The notes under the pieces are model-generated. The model saw nothing but the letters and a program-made list of their open reading frames with translations. It did no database searches and was not told the origin of the DNA. The position numbers and the translations under genes are program-made. A DNA stretch of 64,000 bases, from assembly GCF_958979055.1 (NCBI RefSeq), contig NC_084886.1:8067154-8131153 (forward strand). Reading direction: 5' to 3'. Below are positions 12,299 through 23,238 of the stretch, one piece after another (the stretch's first letter is position 1; each line of letters starts with the position of its first letter). The DNA comes from Alnus glutinosa. Lineage: Eukaryota > Streptophyta > Magnoliopsida > Fagales > Betulaceae.

Positions 12299-13048
12299 TA
12301 TATGATGAGCAAATGTCAAATTCTTGACAGAAAAAGTTATCTTTTTGTGAAGAGCAAATGTCAAATTCTTAATTCTGTTTTTTATGCCTTTTAGAAGGGA
12401 GTCAGTCCCTGTCTTTAGTCTCTTCTGTTCGTAGTTTATGTTAATCTGGTAAATGTTAATAACAAGTAGCTCAGATTAAATGCCTGATGTGTTTGCTTCT
12501 GTCTACTGGGCAACACAAACAAAAAGAGTTTAGGAAATATTTGATATGCGGAATAGGTCACTTTAATGGAAGTTCTATTCTACTGTTCGATTTCTTTTTT
12601 ATTATTATTCATAAGAGTAACTATTCTTTTTATTTTCCTTGAAAATAACACATCAATCTTAAATTTACTTAGAATCTGAGAAATAGAATTCTTATCTATA
12701 GAAAAAAAAGTGTAAAGTACCTTTATAAAAAACGCCTTATTTTTAAATTTGTTCTTAAAACAAAGGTTTTGACCTTTTCAAAGCCAAAAGTAAAACTACA
12801 AATTTTGTATACAGTAAAAGTACTTTTTAAAATTTTTAACACAATTTCAAACAAGACGGCAGCACTCGGTCCTTAAAATAACGGTAAAGTATCTGTCACA
12901 AATAATTTATTCGGTCAATTTTTGACACACGAAAGAATCAACTGAGAGACTTTTGACTGACTGAGTCTGTGTGTGTGCGCGCGCGAGATGACGAGGCTCT
13001 CATTACTACCATGTCAAAGTTCTTCCTCGGTTTAGTACTATGCCAGCG
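12299..13048. other. Spacer between the DUF740 gene and DUF1262 gene A
   Basis: AT-rich sequence with no exon. A short GT/GC alternation lies at about 12970-12985. The last 150 bp belong to the duplicated promoter region of gene A, for example TTCTTCCTCG at about 13021, which has a counterpart upstream of gene B. Confidence 0.45.
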
Positions 13049-13118
13049 GTCAACTTTGAGCTACTATGAACAATTATGCACACAAATAATAATATATTAG
13101 CGCAGCACTTGTATATAA
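13049..13118 (+). promoter_or_regulatory. Promoter region of DUF1262 gene A: GGTCAACTTT element and TATA box
   Basis: GGTCAACTTT at 13049-13058 contains a W-box core (TTGAC) on the opposite strand, a WRKY-binding motif in plants. TATATAA at 13112-13118 lies 79 bp before the ATG. The same GGTCAACTTT precedes gene C at 26821 and the orphan promoter at 23747. Function is inferred from motif and position only. Confidence 0.45.
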
Positions 13119-13190
13119 CTAAGCAAGAGCGCTCTACTTAATTTCTCATACAGAAACTAGAAAGCAATAAATTGTGGTAGAGCAGAGAAA

Positions 13191-14477
13191 ATGTATGTGA
13201 CAAGACCTCTTTCAATGTACAGAAGGTTTCCTGACGCCCTCTCCTCGCCTCCACCGGAGGGTCCGAGTTCTGGTATTCTGGTCATCCAAGATGAAGGATC
13301 GGAGCCTACTTCTTGTTTCGGATTGTGTAAGAGTAGTGACATCAAGGACCTTCCTTTTCCTCAGAACAAGAGCCTGCAGCATCGATACACAACAGGCTTC
13401 GGACCTACCCAAGTTCTTCATTTTCAGAATATGATCTTCATTCCAGTCCTTAACCAGCCCCTGTCTTCCAACCTCTACTATGCGATAAAATGCAGGAAGC
13501 ATAAAGGGTATGCATATATTATCACAGTTCACAATTAAACCACAGTTATTTTAGCATTATATGATTGCCCAGGTGCCTAATTCATACTCGAATCTTTTTG
13601 TAGGGAAGCGTACACAAGTTCAGTGGAGGAGGATGAGACCACCTGCTGTTTCGGCGGATACGCCTGCGATGTACCACCACAACCTTTGGATCCCACTAAC
13701 GTGAATCAGCAATTTGAGATCCGTCTTAAAGGAGGAATCATCAATACTTCGGGTGGTTTTACTGCCAAATCCGTAGCTCCAGATGGATTTCCTCCATTTA
13801 TTTTGGGGAGAAAAAGGTGGAAAGTGCGTGCCTCAACATCCCCTGATTTCGAGTTGGGTGAAGCACAAGGCCTTGACACTACCCTCCGTGCCCACCTACC
13901 AGAATTCACCTTCCCGTTATCAGACAGGAACTCCAAACCTGTGGTAGTAGGAAAATGGTATTGTCCCTTCATGTTTATTAGGGAAGGAACACGGAAAACA
14001 TTGAAGGATGCAATGAGTAACTTGATATATTACGGGATGGCGCTGGAGCAAAAATGGGAACAAATATTTGCAAGTGAGAATAACGATAGTCAAGGCAACG
14101 CTGTGGTGGTGGATGCTCTTGTCCAAACAGAAGTGGTCACAGTTGCTGGAAGGGAAGCTGTACTAGAAGAACGAAACGTGGGTGATAGGTTGGTGTGGTT
14201 TAGGAGTAATGGCAACGCGGGAGAAGAAACTTGTGTGGCGTTAAGTGAAGTAATAGTTGAGAGAATGAGGTGGGAGCAGAAAAGGGCAGGGTGGGTTGGG
14301 GGGGATGGAAAGGAAGTGAGGGTAAAGAGAGTAGAGGAATTTGGTGGGATTGGTGGGTGGAAGAAATTTGGTTGTTATGTTTTGGTTGAGAGGTTTGTAT
14401 TGAAGCGACTGGATGGGACCTTGGTACTAAGCTATGATTTCAAGCATACTCATCAGATTAGGAGCAAATGGGAATGA
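13191..14477 (+). CDS. DUF1262 family protein, gene A, two exons, 396 aa
   Basis: Exon 1 is 13191-13507 and exon 2 is 13604-14477, with a 96-nt GT-AG phase-2 intron. The product begins MYVTRPLSMYRR, followed by the motifs PPPEGPSSGILVIQDE, CFGLCKS and FIPVLNQPLSSNLYYAIK. In exon 2 come EAYTSS, CCFGGYACDVPPQPLDP, SVAPDGFPPF, PVVVGKWYCPF, LEQKWEQIFA, VVTVAGREAV, VERMRWEQ, GWKKFGCYVLVERFVLKR and LVLSYDF at the end. This order and length (about 390-400 aa) match the plant-specific DUF1262 family, whose biochemical role is unknown. There is no signal peptide or membrane segment. Gene B, 5.9 kb downstream, is a close duplicate with about 20-25 differences over some 290 residues of exon 2. No disabling change was seen, so the gene looks intact. 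Tandem arrays are common in this family. Confidence 0.9.
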
Positions 14478-15384
14478 GAACTATTGCTGCTCTTTTAATT
14501 AAATTTGATTGTGTTAGTGAAAGAATTGTGAGCAATGTGTAAAGAACAGGAAGATGGTGCGATTTTTCCCCCTCTTTGATATAATTGCTTGTTTGAGAAG
14601 AACAGACAATGAACTATATGTATATATATTTAGAGTTGTTTCATGAGATCAATCCGTCTTCTTTTCTTTTTTTGCTTCTTTCCCCTCTCTCTCACCACCT
14701 GCTAAGCACCAGTAACTCCTTCCTTAGTCGCTTGCAATTTGCATAGTCAACCAAATCTAACCATTTCCAACACTCTCTCTCTCTCCCACCTTCTCTGTTC
14801 CCTGCAATAATCATAGATTCATCATAGTGGGTCTTGCCCGGCAATCTTCGGGTCATGTAATCTCTCCCTTATTTTTTAATTTTCTCATTTTCTACGTATT
14901 TGTTGGGGTTACCATCTTAAATATCGTTTACCAAAATTCATGAAGCATTTCTTTCATATTATTGTTGTAGCATAGCATCGTTGAACACGTACTGTTGGAC
15001 ACTTTCCTACTGCATCTTAAAACCGTCGAGCATCCCACTGCGGGACTGTAATATCTTTTTTAAGGGATTTAGCATGTGCTAACCATTGATACTAAAAAGC
15101 GGGCATACAAGATTATAAATGAGGGACATACTCCTCACACTCTATGTCAGAAGGATCAGACTTAAAAACAGCTGTCTAAGCAGAATCTCAAATCTCACTA
15201 GAATTACAATTAAGCCTCCTTTACAATAAAAATTTCAATAAAATTTGAGTCACACATAGGCAAACTGTACATAGTAACATAAGAAATACACGACACAAAG
15301 GCAGAAAATCCTAAAAAGTTGCCGGCAGTGGAGTAGGGAGGCAGCATCACCGGAGTAACGGCGCGTGTACCCAAACCATATCAA
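14478..15384. other. 3' flank of gene A and spacer
   Basis: The first 160 bp are nearly the same as the 3' flank of gene B, including GAAAGAATTGTGAGCA and GTAAAGAACAGGAAGATGG, so the duplication extends past the stop codon. Beyond about 14640 I see no gene, only AT-rich sequence. Confidence 0.5.
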
Positions 15385-16566
15385 TTGAGACAAGAGTTAG
15401 AATAACTCAATAAACAAGAGTTACAAGATGATAAATTAGATTTATTATTGTTAATGTAAAAGTATAAGAGATTTGTAACATCCAGATTATTTCTCTATAA
15501 ATAGAATTTTGTATACAATCAAATCAAATCAAATAAACATGTACCTAAACAAAACGCTTTAACGTGTGGATATAGGTCATATGCCGAAATACCTTAATTC
15601 TGTCTTTTTTTCTTGTTCTCATCTTTTTCCTATATTATTAGTTCTTATATAGTATCAGAGTTATAGGCTAATGCTAGTATTCAATCATGTGCCAATCTTC
15701 TTCTTTTTTGGTTCACTCATCCTTTTACATCTTCAATCATAACCAAAATCAAAATACCCACAAATATCCATTGTGTGCCATTTTTTTTTTCTTGGGTTTC
15801 TCATCTTTTAAAATTTTCTTATTATGTGCCCAAGTTATTTCTCTTCCCATACCCACGTGAGTCTCTTTATTTGGCAAGATGATATGCTACCCTGCTATTG
15901 TTTCCTCTACCTACAAATACCACCCACCGAATTCGCTCTTATTGAAAGAAAAAAAAATAATATGCCCAAATATGTTTTATGCTCATAGTTGACCCAATTT
16001 TGGCCATAGTAATCGCGTTCGACCAAAGTTGTCGATGTTCAAATTCTGGCTATAGTAACCGATGCCGACTAAAGTCGTCGATATCCAAGTCCTGGCTATA
16101 GTAGCCGATGTCGGACAGAATTGCCGAAGTTCAAGGTTCGGTCATAAAAACCGATGTTCTAAATCATGCCATAATAGCCTTTTCTTTTCTTTTTTCTAAT
16201 CCTTTGATGCTCAAGACCAAACCTCAACGTCTGTGAACTACCGTTGGGGTTGCGGAGGCGTATTAAGACAATAATTATAATAACTCAAGATACAAGTGTT
16301 ACAAGATGATAAATTAAATGTATTATTGTTAATGTAAAAGTATGAGACTTGTAATATTCAGACTCTTTCTCTATAAATAGAGTCTTGTATATAATAAAAT
16401 AAAATTATTTCTCTATAAATAAAGTCTTGTATACAATAAAATGAAATCGAAAAATATGTAGCTAAACAAAACGTTTTTACATATAGATATAGGTAATAGA
16501 TGAAAACATTTTAATTCTGTATCTTTTTTTTATTCTCATCTTCTTTCTAAATTATTAGTTCTTACA
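15385..16566 (+). mobile_element. TRIM-type LTR element with two LTRs and a short non-coding interior
   Basis: Two direct terminal repeats lie at about 15385-15649 and 16263-16566. Both begin TTRAGACAA, share TTACAAGATGATAAATTA and ATTATTGTTAATGTAAAAGT, and end TTATTAGTTCTTAYA. Just inside the left LTR is TAGTATCAGAGTT, close to the initiator-Met-tRNA primer binding site TGGTATCAGAGC. A purine-rich tract (GTTGGGGTTGCGGAGG) lies just before the right LTR. The interior is only about 610 bp with no coding frame, so the element resembles a terminal-repeat retrotransposon in miniature that would need enzymes from elsewhere. The right LTR carries an internal duplication of about 40 bp (TTTCTCTATAAATA repeated). 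No clear target-site duplication was found. Confidence 0.7.
15988..16158 (+). repeat. Tandem repeat of about 46 bp, roughly 3.5 copies, inside the TRIM
   Basis: Units start near 16021, 16067 and 16114 with a partial unit before them. Each runs GACNAAAGT, then GTCGAT, then TGGCTATAGTARCCGATG with substitutions. It makes up a large part of the element's interior. Confidence 0.75.
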
Positions 16567-16569
16567 TCT

Positions 16570-16914
16570 TATTCTCTAATATGAGAATCGTGCACTTATT
16601 GATTTGGATGCAAGCTATAGTACTCTAATAGCCGTTAATCCATCAAATTGATGTGAGTGTTGAGCTTGACTTTCCTAATTCATTATGAACGTATGACGTC
16701 TCATATCGCTTGGAAATGAGGATGTACTTATATATATAAATGCACTATTTATGACACAATGCGTTTTAAAACTGTGATGGCGATGAACCTATTAGAACTC
16801 TGCAGTTAAGCGTGCTTTTGCGAGAGTAATCCCAGGATGGGTGACCTCCTAGGAAGTCTGATTTGGGGTAGCAAAAAACGAACAATATTGTGTCATTAGG
16901 GGTGGGTTGTTACA
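16570..16914 (+). mobile_element. Cassandra-type LTR (probably solo) containing a 5S rRNA-like segment
   Basis: The hallmark is a 5S-like block at 16785-16858. It has AGAACTCTGCAGTTAAGCGT with the box A region and GGATGGGTGACCTCCTAGGA with the box C region, in 5S order and spacing. Cassandra TRIM elements carry just such a 5S-derived pol III promoter within their LTRs. The flanking words TGTTGAGCTTGACTTTCC and TCGCTTGGAAATGAGGATGT also fit the Cassandra LTRs I remember. The right end reads TGTTACA at 16914. No primer binding site or second LTR follows, so it is a solo LTR or fragment. The left boundary is approximate because it abuts the TRIM. Confidence 0.72.
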
Positions 16915-17422
16915 GAACGTGTGTGTGCCCAAATAAAAAATTGTTCTCAACTAAGGAAGTAATTCATGCACAAGACATATTAATGTGAGTTCTACAAAGT
17001 ATATTTTGGAGTTGTAAGATAGTTATACAAAAGTTGTAATTTTATCACTTCTCCCTCAACACACATCTACACTTGTTCTCAAATATTTACATAAATAATA
17101 GGCCATGCAAAAGGGCTCGTTGGCCATCCAACCCAACCTGATTGCATCCGAGTAAAGTTCGAAGTTGGATCCAAAAATACTCCACAACTCAAATCTCTAT
17201 GGATCAAATTGTCTAACGACGAGGAATTGTGAGTACACGACTAAGTAGGTAAAGACAAATAATGTGAAATGTGAGTGCTCTTTCAATATGGTAGAATCTC
17301 TTTTTATTGTTGATTTGAATACCTTGAAACTCTGAATTGAAATTCCCAAAAGTACGTTGCAAAACATTTCTAATAAAAGTACAATTATGCTTGAAAAAAG
17401 AAAAAGCAAAAAGAAAAAAAAA

Positions 17423-17972
17423 ATTGTAAAATCAATCTATTTAGTTAATCAAATTTACAAATCGCTTATTATAGTATCAAAATAAATTCAAAAGTTATTG
17501 AAATATGCCAAAAAAATAATTTAGTCTATCGAGTCTACCTCCATTACAACATTTGGTGAATTTTATTAAGTGTCACGTCAGTGCCAATCAACTGCCGGCA
17601 CATATCACTCTTCATATAAAAATATAAATATATTAAACTAAAAAAATATTTTTTCTTTTTAAAAAAAAGTTAAAAAAAAAAAAGAAAAGAAAAGAAAAAA
17701 AGGAAATGGGTGTGCCAGCCCCCACCTCTTTCATTTTTTATTTTTAAAAAAATAAAAAATAAAAAAAATATTTTTTTTGTTAAGAGTGACACGTGTCGTC
17801 ATTTGATAGGCGCTGATGTGGCATCAAACAGAATTCGTCAAATGTTTTTAACGAAATTTGACTCGAATGACTAAATTGTTTTTTTAATATGCCTCAAAGA
17901 TCTCTAAATTCACTTTGATACTACTTAAAGCGATTTGTAAATTAAGTTAATCACATGAACTAATCTTACATT
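17423..17972. mobile_element. Fold-back element with inverted repeats of about 160 bp
   Basis: Left arm words (TTTACAAATCGC, TAGTATCAAA, AATTTAGTC, CGAGTC) recur in reverse complement and reverse order on the right arm (about 17790-17972). The loop at about 17630-17780 is A/T-rich. No coding capacity. It probably belongs to a long-TIR MITE family. Confidence 0.65.
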
Positions 17973-17986
17973 TTTTTTTTTCAAAA

Positions 17987-17987
<1 letters not shown>

Positions 17988-18020
<33 letters not shown>
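17988..18020 (+). repeat. (AAT)n microsatellite
   Basis: About eleven AAT units immediately after the fold-back element. Confidence 0.85.
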
Positions 18021-18023
<3 letters not shown>

Positions 18024-18594
18024 GAAAAAGAAAAAAGCTTTGTATATGTACGGAAGTGCCACCTCAACTTGACACATCAAACAAAGAGAGAGAACACGAA
18101 TTCACTAGCAAGGATAGAACCAAAAAATTTTATTTGGAAGGGGTAAAATATAAATAAAGATAAATGTTAGAGCTTATGCTAGGGTCATTCTATGTTGACA
18201 TGACACCGTATTTTTAATAAAGAAAAACTACAACCTGATTTCTCTCTCATATTTTTATTAAAAAATACAAGGTGCTATATCAGTATCGAAGAACTCCAGA
18301 AAGAAACTAGAAGAAACTTTTGTATTCCTCGTAAATGAATATCAAATCTAATTTTGATAAGGTCAAGCCTAATTTTTAAGTAAAAAATATAAATATATTT
18401 AACTTCATAAAAAAAATAAAAAAATAAAAGAAAAGTTAAAAATCAAAGAGGCCATGGCTCCCCTTTAATCGGTGCGTAGTTTAGGCAGCGACGGGAATGA
18501 CCACCAACCACCCAAGTGCTTGGCGGAAAAGACAAATGACAAGTTGTACTTTGTCCATCCTTGGTCGAAGTTCTTCCTCGCTTTAATACCGATC

Positions 18595-18905
18595 TTGTGT
18601 GGCAAAGACAGGTACATAACAGAGGAGTGAGTTGTTAATTTTAAAATTAGTAAAAAGTGATGATGTGATATAAAGTAAAAAAAAAAATTGTATAAAAGAG
18701 TAAAACAAATTTGTATTGTAGTAATTTTTTTTATTTGAATAATAATAAAAAAGTATTGATGTGATGTAAAAAGTAAAAATGTGCGAATGTTTTGATGTTT
18801 GGCGTAGTAAAAAGAATATAAAAAAGTGAAAAAATAAAATAAAAAATAAAAAAATCTGAACAGTAAGACGCACTGCTGTGTATTGTCCCGTTCTTGCCAA
18901 ACAAC
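18595..18905. mobile_element. Small hAT-like MITE in the promoter of DUF1262 gene B
   Basis: The left end GGCAAAGACAGGTACATAAC and the right end in reverse complement GGCAAGAACGGGACAATACA form imperfect terminal inverted repeats around an AT-rich core of about 300 bp. The insert separates promoter words that are close together upstream of gene A (TTCTTCCTCG and the TATA region), so it arrived after the A/B duplication or was lost from A. Confidence 0.55.
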
Positions 18906-19016
18906 CCCACCATGTCAGCGGACAAACAATGAAAAACAACTGATTGGCTACTATGGAAAACAAAAACAAAAAAAACCCCATTGACTTGTCAAACTCTTCC
19001 TCGAAATCAACATTCG

Positions 19017-19023
19017 TATATAA
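19017..19023 (+). promoter_or_regulatory. TATA box of DUF1262 gene B
   Basis: TATATAA lies 85 bp before the ATG, in the same context as gene A (GTATATAACT then AGCAAGAG). The GGTCAACTTT element of gene A is not kept here. Confidence 0.5.
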
Positions 19024-19101
19024 CTCAGCAAGAGTGCTGCTCATACAGAAACTACACAAAGCAAAAAAAATTTGTGGTAGAGGCTAGAGCAGATCGAGAA
19101 A

Positions 19102-20396
19102 ATGTATGTGACAAGACCTCTTTCAATTTACAGAAGGTTTCCTGACGCCTTCTCCTCCCCTCCACCGGAGGGTCCGAGTTCTGGTATTCTGGTCATCCAA
19201 GATGAAGGATCGGAGCCTACTTGTTGTTTCGGATTGAGTAAGAGTAGTGAAATCAAGGACCTTCCTATTCCTCAGAACAAGAGCCTTGAACATCGATACT
19301 CAACAGGCTTCTACTATTCCAAAACTACTCATTTTCAGAATATTGTCTTCATTCCAGTCCTTAATCAGCCACTGTCTTCCAATCTCTACTATGCGGTACA
19401 GCCATACGGGAAGCATAAAGGGTATGCTTATTATCACAAACCACAGTTATTTTGGCATTATATGATTGCCCAGGTGACTGATTCATACTCAAAAATCTTT
19501 TCTTTTCTTTTCTTTTTTCTAGGGAAGCGTACACAGGTTCAAATGAGGAGGATGAGACCAGCTGCTGTTTCAGCGGATACTCCTGCGATGTACCACCACA
19601 ACCTTTGGATCCCACTAACGAAAATCAGCAATTTGAGATCCGTCTAAAAGGGGGAATCATCAATAATTGGGGTGGTTTTACTGCCAAATCCATAGCTCCA
19701 GATGGATTTCCTCCATTCATTTTGGGGAACAAAGGGTGGAAATTGCGGGCCTCAACATCCCCTGATTTCGAGTTGGGCGAAGCACAAGGGCTTGACACTA
19801 CCCTCCGTGCCCACCTACCAGAATTCACCTTCCCATTATCAAACAGGAGCTCCCAACCTGTGGTAGTGGGAAAATGGTATTGTCCTTTCATGTTTATTAG
19901 GGAAGTAACACCAAAAACATTGAGGGATCAAATGAGTAACTTGATATATTACGAGATGGCGCTGGAGCAAAAATGGGAACAAATATTTGCAAGTGAGAAT
20001 AACGATAGTCAAGGCAACGCTGTGGTGGTGGATGCTCTTGTCCAAGGAGAAGTGGTCACGGTTGCTGGAAGGGAAGCTGTTCTTGATGACAGAAATGTGG
20101 GTGATAGGTTGGTGTGGTTTAGGAGTTATGGCAACGCAGGAGAAGAAACTTGTGTGGCGTTAAGTGTAGAAATAGTTGAGAGAATGAAGTGGGAGCAGAA
20201 AAGGGCAGGGTGGATTGGGGGAGATGGAAAGGAAGTGAGGGTAAAGAGAGTAGAGGAGTTTGGTGGGATAGGTGGGTGGAAGAAATTTGGTTGTTATGTT
20301 TTGGTTGAGAGGTTTGTATTGAAGCGACTGGATGGGACCTTGGTGCTAAGCTATGATTTCAAGCATGCTCATCAGATTAGGAGCAAATGGGAATGA
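19102..20396 (+). CDS. DUF1262 family protein, gene B, two exons, 397 aa
   Basis: Exon 1 is 19102-19421 and exon 2 is 19523-20396, with a 101-nt GT-AG phase-2 intron at the same position as in gene A. The domain motifs follow the same order as in gene A: MYVTRPLSIYRR at the start, PPPEGPSSGILVIQDE, FIPVLNQPLSSNLYYAV, then APDGFPPFILGNKGW, PVVVGKWYCPF, LEQKWEQIFA, VVTVAGREAV and GWKKFGCYVLVERFVLKR. Exon 1 is one codon longer than in A. There are no stops or frameshifts. Promoter, introns and about 180 bp of 3' flank all align with gene A, which indicates a recent segmental duplication of roughly 1.6-2 kb. The function of the family is unknown. The main regulatory difference from A is the MITE upstream and the missing GGTCAACTTT element. 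Confidence 0.9.
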
Positions 20397-20814
20397 GAAC
20401 TATTGCTGCTTTGTTCACTTAAATTTGATTGTATTAGTGAAAGAATTGTGAGCAGTATGTAAAGAACAGGAAGATGGTGCGATTCTTCCCCCTCTTTGAT
20501 GTAATTGCTTGTTTGAGAAGAAGAGACAGTGAACTTCATGTATCTACAGTTGTTTTGTGACATTAATCTGTCTTCTAAAACTTGTCGAGGGTAGATGAAA
20601 TGCTTGCATAGGATCAGAATTCTCAAGTTTATTGGCCATAAACGAGAAGGAAGAAAAGGTGTGCGAAGGATTAAGACAATAAATGGTAGTAGAGAGTGTT
20701 TTTTTATGGTGAAGACGAAAATAGTATATTTGCCAAATGCCCTTTTAAGGCATCACAAGTCACAACGAGATCGATGGTCTTGGACCCTTCCCCAACTGGC
20801 ACATTTTCTGTTAG
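20397..20814. other. 3' flank of gene B
   Basis: The first 180 bp match the 3' flank of gene A. The remainder has no gene. At 20811-20845 the phrase ACTCGGTTTGTT occurs in duplicate form at the edge of the next repeat. Confidence 0.45.
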
Positions 20815-21260
20815 TACTCGGTTTGTTAATACTCGGTTTGTTTCGGCGAAAATGATTTCAGTATTTTATAGTGTTTGGTAGAGGCGAAAATAATGGTTAA
20901 TGAAAACCATTTTCAATTTGACCGAAAAAACTTCTTTAATTTTTGGAAAAACCTTAAATCGTTTTCCGAAATTATATATTTTGTCATTGCACGTACGTTT
21001 GATATCTGACTATCCGAATCCTGCAATAGTCGGTCGTTCGAAACCAGGCGGCACCGGAATCCGGCATCATTCCGGTGCCAGAATCCAGCGACATTCGGCC
21101 ACCGTCGCTGGATGCCGGCAGAACAGATTCCGGCAAAATCTGGCCGGAATCCGGCCATGGTCAGAAACCAGCCGAAATCCTGCCTGATCTGACCGGATCT
21201 GGCCACTAATCCGGCCGGATCTGGCCAAAATGGCCGGGATCCAGTTCCCATATCTTCCCC
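20815..21260. repeat. Interspersed repeat with a GC-rich CCGG minisatellite
   Basis: It starts near CTCGGTTTGTTTCGGCGAAA and passes through an AT-rich part with TTTTCCGAAA words. From about 21040 to 21245 it becomes an irregular repeat of CCGGAATCCGGCC / CCGGATCTGGCC type with a unit near 20 bp. This is far more GC-rich than its surroundings. I know similar sequences as dispersed repeats in tree genomes but cannot name the family. Confidence 0.5.
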
Positions 21261-21389
21261 CTGTGCCCTTCAGACTAGAAGTTGCTGTGGAGTTTTAAGA
21301 TTCAATTTAGACTAAAACATTTTTTTTGTAAAATTTAGGTTGGAATATCTTGCCTACTAGACCTAATATTTTCATATTTTTACCTCAAT

Positions 21390-22295
21390 AAGACTCAGAA
21401 ATGCTTTGTTGCCCTCTTTGCCAACTCTCAATGGAGTCTCTACAATACCTCTTCTTGAGTTGTCCTTTCTCTAGAATTATGTGGTAACAATCTCACTGGC
21501 CTTTGCACACAGTGTCTTTCTCGCATATGTGGCCTTCTATTGGTTGGATCAAGGTTTTGTTTCGGGCTCATTTCTCTCTTGGAATCCCGATAAAAGATGT
21601 GCATAGTTTTCAAATTTTTGCTTTGATATTAATGGATTAGATCTAGTTTGTTAAAAATAAATTTATTCATGAGGCTATATCCCCTGTACCCCTCAACACT
21701 CTTAAATGCATTAGGGCCACCACTCAACATCACTTGCTGGCTTGGCAGCATGGTATCTTGATTGATTGGGAGCCTCCCCCTTATGTTCTTTTAAAGTCAA
21801 TTTTGATTTGGCCATTTGTCATTCATTTGCGGTTGTTGCAGCAGTTCTCCGATATCTCTCTGAAAAATTCTTGGCAATCAATACTCTGAAATTACCTCCT
21901 ATGGATGACTTGATGGGTGAAGCTCATGCAGCACTTTTGGCTTATAGATTGGTTGTCTCATTCAGTTACTCACCTCTGATCATTAAAAGAGATTCTCTCC
22001 TCACTATTATAACTTTAAAGGATCCTTTGTTTTTCTTAGATTGAATCTCCGCACCAATTATTTTGACTCTTTGGTTCAATTACATTTTATAAATGTTTGG
22101 AGTGCTCTTAAACTTTTTAAATGTGCTAATATTGATGCACACCTTGTTGTTGGATGGGCCACTTCTCACCTTGTGTTTGGAAGCATTCTCACTATTTCAC
22201 ATTTCATTTCATCTATCTTGTTAAGGAGCGGTAAAAATCTTCGTTTGTAATCCTTACTTTTTCCTCTTTTTCATGTTTGATTAAAAAAAAAAAAA
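21390..22295 (+). mobile_element. L1-type LINE, 3' fragment (zf-RVT and RNase H-like remnant) with poly(A)
   Basis: The translation contains CCPLC near 21410 followed by ESLQYLFLSCPFS, the zinc-binding region typical of the end of plant L1 ORF2. Further on is GEAHAALLAYRL with IIKRDSLLTI, an RNase H-like domain in which the catalytic motifs are partly retained (E of the GEA motif; D in KRDS). Stops and frameshifts break the frame. An A run at 22282-22295 fits the 3' tail. Non-functional. Confidence 0.7.
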
Positions 22296-23238
22296 GGGAA
22301 AAATACACATAACCCCCTCAAACTACCATTCAATTGTTAATGTACCCCCTAAACTACCAATTGTGTCAATCTCCCCCTTTAAACTACCAGAAAATGTCAA
22401 TGTTCCCCCTAAGACCAACAAAAAAGACAAAAATGACCCTAATTTTTTTTGAATAAGACAAAAATGTCCTCATAAATTCAAAAAAAATTAAAACTAAAAC
22501 TAAAAAACTTACAAAAATTAAAAATTAAAAATTAAATTAAATTAAATAAAAAACGAAAAAAAAATATTTAAAAAAAAAGAACAAAATTTTTAATTTTTTT
22601 TTTAAAAAAGTAAACAAAAAATAACTGATTTTTTTTTTTTTACAAAAAAATCAAATGAAAAAAATAAAAAAAGAAAAACCAGTTTTTATTAAATTAAAAA
22701 ACGAAAAATAACAAATTTTTTTAAACAAAAAAACAAAAAATAACAGAAATTTATTTATTTAAAAAAAAATAAAACAAATGAAAAAAAAAAACCAGTTTTT
22801 ATTAAATTAAAAAACAAAAAAGAACAATTTTTTTTAAAGAAAAAACAAAAAATAACTGAAATTTATTTATTTATTTTAAAAAAATAAAACAAATGAAAAA
22901 AAAAAAAACCAGTTTTTATTTAATTAAAAAAAAAAAGAACAATTTTTTTTTAAAAAAAAAAAAGAAAAAAAAAACTGAAAATTATTATTTAAAAAAATAA
23001 TAAAAAACAGTTTTAATTTTTAATTTTTTTGTTGGAATAATTTTTTGTTATTTTATATTTTTTTAATAATTTTTATTAGTTTTTATTTTATTTTAATAAT
23101 TTTATGAAAGGCATTTTTGTCATTAGGGGGACATTGATATTTTCTGGTAGTTTAAGGGGGGAGATTGACACAATTGGTAGTTTGGGGGGTACATCGACAA
23201 TGATGTGGTAGTTTGAGGGGGTTATGTGTACTTTTCCC
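22296..23238. mobile_element. Fold-back MITE with long inverted repeats, inserted in a poly(A) tract
   Basis: The left end begins GGGAAAAATACACATAACCC and the right end is its complement (GGGTTATGTGTACTTTTCCC with one extra difference). Arms of about 140 bp pair, including CTCAAACTACCA, CCCCCTAAACTACCAATTGT and TTAAACTACCAGAAAATGTC. The element is bordered by A runs on both sides, so it appears to have inserted into the LINE poly(A) tail. The interior is about 90% A/T. Confidence 0.8.
22676..22990 (+). repeat. AT-rich tandem repeat, unit about 115 bp, about 2.7 copies
   Basis: Units start with ACCAGTTTTTATT near 22678, 22792 and 22910. Each continues with an AAATTAAAAAAC stretch, an AACAATTTTTTTT stretch, AACTGAAATTTATTTATTT and AATAAAACAAATGAAAAA. 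They lie inside the fold-back element. Confidence 0.7.

Noticed and set aside
16785..16858. Functional 5S rRNA gene
   Set aside because: It lacks the true 5S 5' part and 3' end and sits in Cassandra-type LTR sequence; the block is only 5S-like.
19102..19647. Single-exon 181-residue version of DUF1262 gene B
   Set aside because: It reads through the intron and then runs in the wrong frame of exon 2; the spliced form restores the family sequence.
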